Of a DNA stretch of 8,260 bases, positions 6,558 to 8,260 are shown piece by piece. The DNA comes from Planctomycetota bacterium (GTDB lineage Bacteria > Planctomycetota > Planctomycetia > Planctomycetales > Planctomycetaceae). The position numbers and the translations under genes are program-made. Each line of letters starts with the position of its first letter. Within the stretch, counting starts at the first letter, position 1. The notes below the pieces were generated by a model, which was not told the DNA's origin, did not search any database, and worked only from the letters and a program-made list of their open reading frames with translations. The DNA lies in assembly GCA_013151585.1 (NCBI GenBank), contig JAADHY010000194.1, positions 1-8,260 on the forward strand, written 5' to 3'.

Positions 6558-6673
6558 GGCGAGTGAGACCACAGATACAGAATCTCGGGGCAGTGCGTCC
6601 CGAGCCAGTGCCTGAGGACGAAAAAGGCGGTTCGGCGAGAGGAGAATCGCGCAGTGGCGGAAGGAGCAAGATC

Positions 6674-7636
6674 ATGGAATACCGTGAGCTGGGCAAAACA
6701 GGGTTGAAAGTTTCGGTCGTCAGCTTCGGAGCGTCGTCGCTGGGGCAAGAGTTTCGACAAGTAGACATCAACGAAGCTATGCGAGCCGTCCACGTGGCGA
6801 TGGACTGTGGCATGAATCTGATTGACACATCGCCCTATTACGGCCGCGGAATGTCGGAAGTTTTGTTGGGCGTCGCCTTGCGGGGCGTGCCGCGAGACCG
6901 CTATCTGCTGGGAACGAAACTGGGCCGCTACGACGTCGCTCACTTCGACTTTTCGGCCAAACGAGTCGTCGAAAGCATTGATGTCAGCCTGCATCGATTG
7001 GGGGTCGACTATCTGGACTACATCCTGTGTCATGACATCGAGTTCGTCGACATGTCACAAATTGTCGAAGAGACGTTGCCGGCGATTCGTAAGGTCCAGG
7101 AGCAAGGCAAAGTCCGATTCGTGGGCGTCAGCGGTTACCCGATGAAAATCTTTCGCTTTATCCTCGACCAAACGGATTTGGATGTGGTTCTGTCATACAA
7201 CCACTACACGCTTCAAAACACGATGCTGGCGGATTTGGCGCCGTATTTGAAAGAAAAGGGTGTGGGGATCATGAACGCGGCGCCGTTTTCCGCGCGTCTG
7301 CTGACGAACGCACCGCTCCCGCCCTGGCACAAAGCTCCAGAATCAGTTCGCGCGATCTGTCGGAAAGCCGCCGAATACTGCCAATCCAGGGGGGTCGACA
7401 TTGCTCAACTGGCCTTGCAGTTCTCCATTGCCAATCCGGACATGGCCACTTGCATCACCGGTTCGGCTAATCCTGATCGGGTCCGGCAGTGGGCCGAATG
7501 GGCCGAGCAACCGCTGGATCAACAACTCGTGGCCGAAGTGCAAAACATCCTGAAGCCGATCCACAACTGGTTTTACATCGAAGGCCGCCCAGAGAATAAC
7601 GACGAACCGGTGCCGGAGCTTCCCCAGGAGGTCTGA
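6674..7636 (+). CDS. Aldo/keto reductase, L-galactose (or L-fucose) dehydrogenase-like
   Basis: A 320-residue cytoplasmic NAD(P)-dependent oxidoreductase of the AKR superfamily. The catalytic tetrad is present: Asp51 and Tyr56 in IDTSPYYG, Lys82 in GTKLGRY, and His120 in CHDIEF. Several stretches recall plant L-galactose dehydrogenase closely: LGKTGLKVS with FGAS at the N-terminus, GRY followed by FDFSA, HDIEF, LSYNHY, and LALQFSIAN near the C-terminus. That subgroup oxidises L-galactose at C1 to the 1,4-lactone, and bacterial relatives act on L-fucose or D-threo-aldoses. GGAAGGAG at 6659-6666, seven bases before ATG 6674, fixes the start; the frame is open upstream to 6554 but that part looks non-coding. 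The last 20 residues, rich in Glu and Pro, extend past the fold and are probably disordered. As the last gene of the cluster, after a mutarotase and two epimerases, it most likely supplies the first oxidation of a free L-sugar. The family is certain; the substrate is inferred. Confidence 0.92.
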   Translation: MEYRELGKTGLKVSVVSFGASSLGQEFRQVDINEAMRAVHVAMDCGMNLIDTSPYYGRGMSEVLLGVALRGVPRDRYLLGTKLGRYDVAHFDFSAKRVVESIDVSLHRLGVDYLDYILCHDIEFVDMSQIVEETLPAIRKVQEQGKVRFVGVSGYPMKIFRFILDQTDLDVVLSYNHYTLQNTMLADLAPYLKEKGVGIMNAAPFSARLLTNAPLPPWHKAPESVRAICRKAAEYCQSRGVDIAQLALQFSIANPDMATCITGSANPDRVRQWAEWAEQPLDQQLVAEVQNILKPIHNWFYIEGRPENNDEPVPELPQEV

Positions 7637-7693
7637 CGAACGATCGCTCCGACGCCCCCGCCGGCTTCACGGACGATGGTAGCTCCGATCGGC

Positions 7694-7723
7694 TTGACGA
7701 GAGGCTCGGCTCGGACTCATGAT
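7694..7723 (+). promoter_or_regulatory. Possible sigma70-type promoter for the rhomboid gene
   Basis: TTGACG at 7694-7699 matches five of six bases of the -35 consensus. CATGAT at 7718-7723 matches four of six bases of the -10 consensus, with an 18-base spacer. It lies in the 159-base spacer between the aldo/keto reductase gene and the rhomboid gene, about 70 bases before the ATG at 7796. Such matches arise by chance, and planctomycete promoters are poorly known, so this is weak. Confidence 0.25.
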
Positions 7724-7739
7724 ACGCCCTTGTGCGTAT
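7722..7739. repeat. Inverted repeat at the possible transcription start of the rhomboid gene
   Basis: ATACGC (7722-7727) and GCGTAT (7734-7739) are perfect inverted copies separated by six bases; two more G-T pairs extend the stem in RNA. It overlaps the end of the possible -10 box, where an operator would lie, but it could equally be the 3' hairpin of the preceding operon. No T-run follows. The function is undecided. Confidence 0.3.
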
Positions 7740-7795
7740 TGGCCGCACCGTCTCCGGCCTCGAAGTGATCATCCCAACCGAAAAGTACACCAACG

Positions 7796-8260
7796 ATGCG
7801 ACGGATCGGAACGCTCAAGAACGAGCAACAAGCCCGCCGGTTCCATGACTACCTTCTCTCGATCGGTGTCAAGTCGATGATCGAGCAGACGGATGAGGGC
7901 TGGCCCATCTGGGTGTACGACGAAGACCAGGTTGAAAAGGCGCGCGAGGAGTTCGATCACTTTCAGCATCATCCCGATGAGGACCGCTATGCTGAGGCCG
8001 CACGCGAGGCCGAACGGCTCCGCAAACTCGAAGCCCGGGAAAACGCGGAAGCCCGCAAACGAATGATCGACATGCGGAGCCGCTGGGAACGGCCATTTTT
8101 CCGGCGGTGTCCGGTGACTTTTTGGCTGATCGCCATCAGCATCGCGGTGACGCTGCTGACGCAGTTCGGCCAGCCGAGCCATCCGCTGCTCAATGACCTG
8201 ACGATCAACTCGTTCGAACTGAACGGCAAAATGGTGCGGTGGCATCCGGGACTGCACGAT
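7796..8260 (+). CDS. Rhomboid-family intramembrane serine protease, GlpG-like, N-terminal part (cut by window end)
   Basis: The frame is open from ATG 7796 to the last base, giving 155 residues with no stop. Residues 1-70 resemble the cytoplasmic N-terminal domain of E. coli GlpG: ARRFHDYLLSIGV at 13-25, then GWPIWVYDEDQVEKAREEF at 35-53, and DEDRYAEAA, which parallels the GlpG stretches AQAFVDYMATQGV, VWLADESQAERVRAEL and PADPRYLAA. Residues 66-104 are a highly charged helical linker. The first membrane segment is about 106-124 (PVTFWLIAISIAVTLLTQF). The catalytic Ser and His of rhomboids would lie beyond the window, so activity cannot be judged. There is no strong ribosome site before this ATG, but the match to GlpG begins within a few residues of it, which supports the start. 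It is probably not part of the sugar cluster. Identification rests on the N-terminal domain only. Confidence 0.75.
   Translation, partial: MRRIGTLKNEQQARRFHDYLLSIGVKSMIEQTDEGWPIWVYDEDQVEKAREEFDHFQHHPDEDRYAEAAREAERLRKLEARENAEARKRMIDMRSRWERPFFRRCPVTFWLIAISIAVTLLTQFGQPSHPLLNDLTINSFELNGKMVRWHPGLHD

Overview
This window looks like a piece of a GC-rich Planctomycetota chromosome, probably of the Pirellulales type. I infer this from gene style (a secreted GHL-type glycosidase-like protein, a tagaturonate-epimerase family protein, a GlpG-like rhomboid with a long charged linker) and from GC-rich palindromes between the genes; no marker gene is present. All supported genes lie on the + strand. There are no tRNA, rRNA, CRISPR, IS or phage features.

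Layout: (1) 85-2292 encodes a secreted glycoside-hydrolase-like protein with a TIM-barrel-type N-terminal part and a GH42-type trimerisation-like domain. (2) A 265-bp spacer holds two strong palindromes. (3) 2558-7636 is a co-directional sugar-catabolism cluster: a zinc alcohol dehydrogenase, a D-tagatose 3-epimerase-family sugar epimerase, a UxaE-like tagaturonate epimerase, an RbsD/FucU-type mutarotase broken by a one-base frameshift, and an aldo/keto reductase of the L-galactose dehydrogenase type. (4) 7637-7795 is a spacer with a possible promoter. (5) 7796 to the window end is the 5' part of a rhomboid protease gene, unrelated to the sugar genes.

How the genes may work together (inference): the aldo/keto reductase would oxidise L-galactose (or L-fucose) at C1, with the mutarotase supplying the right anomer. 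The zinc dehydrogenase would oxidise the aldonate at C5, as E. coli L-galactonate 5-dehydrogenase does, giving D-tagaturonate. The UxaE-like enzyme would convert that to D-fructuronate, which enters the common hexuronate route. The second epimerase could feed or drain the same pool, since the related Thermotoga IolO interconverts 5-keto-L-gluconate and D-tagaturonate. The secreted glycosidase-like protein could release the sugar. This set would form an L-galactose-to-tagaturonate route. A lactonase and the steps after fructuronate are not in the window.

Non-coding points worth attention are a leader before the UxaE-like gene in which one arm can pair with either of two copies of an 8-base repeat, and GC hairpins in three spacers that share a GGC-GTGA-GCC core or a close variant.
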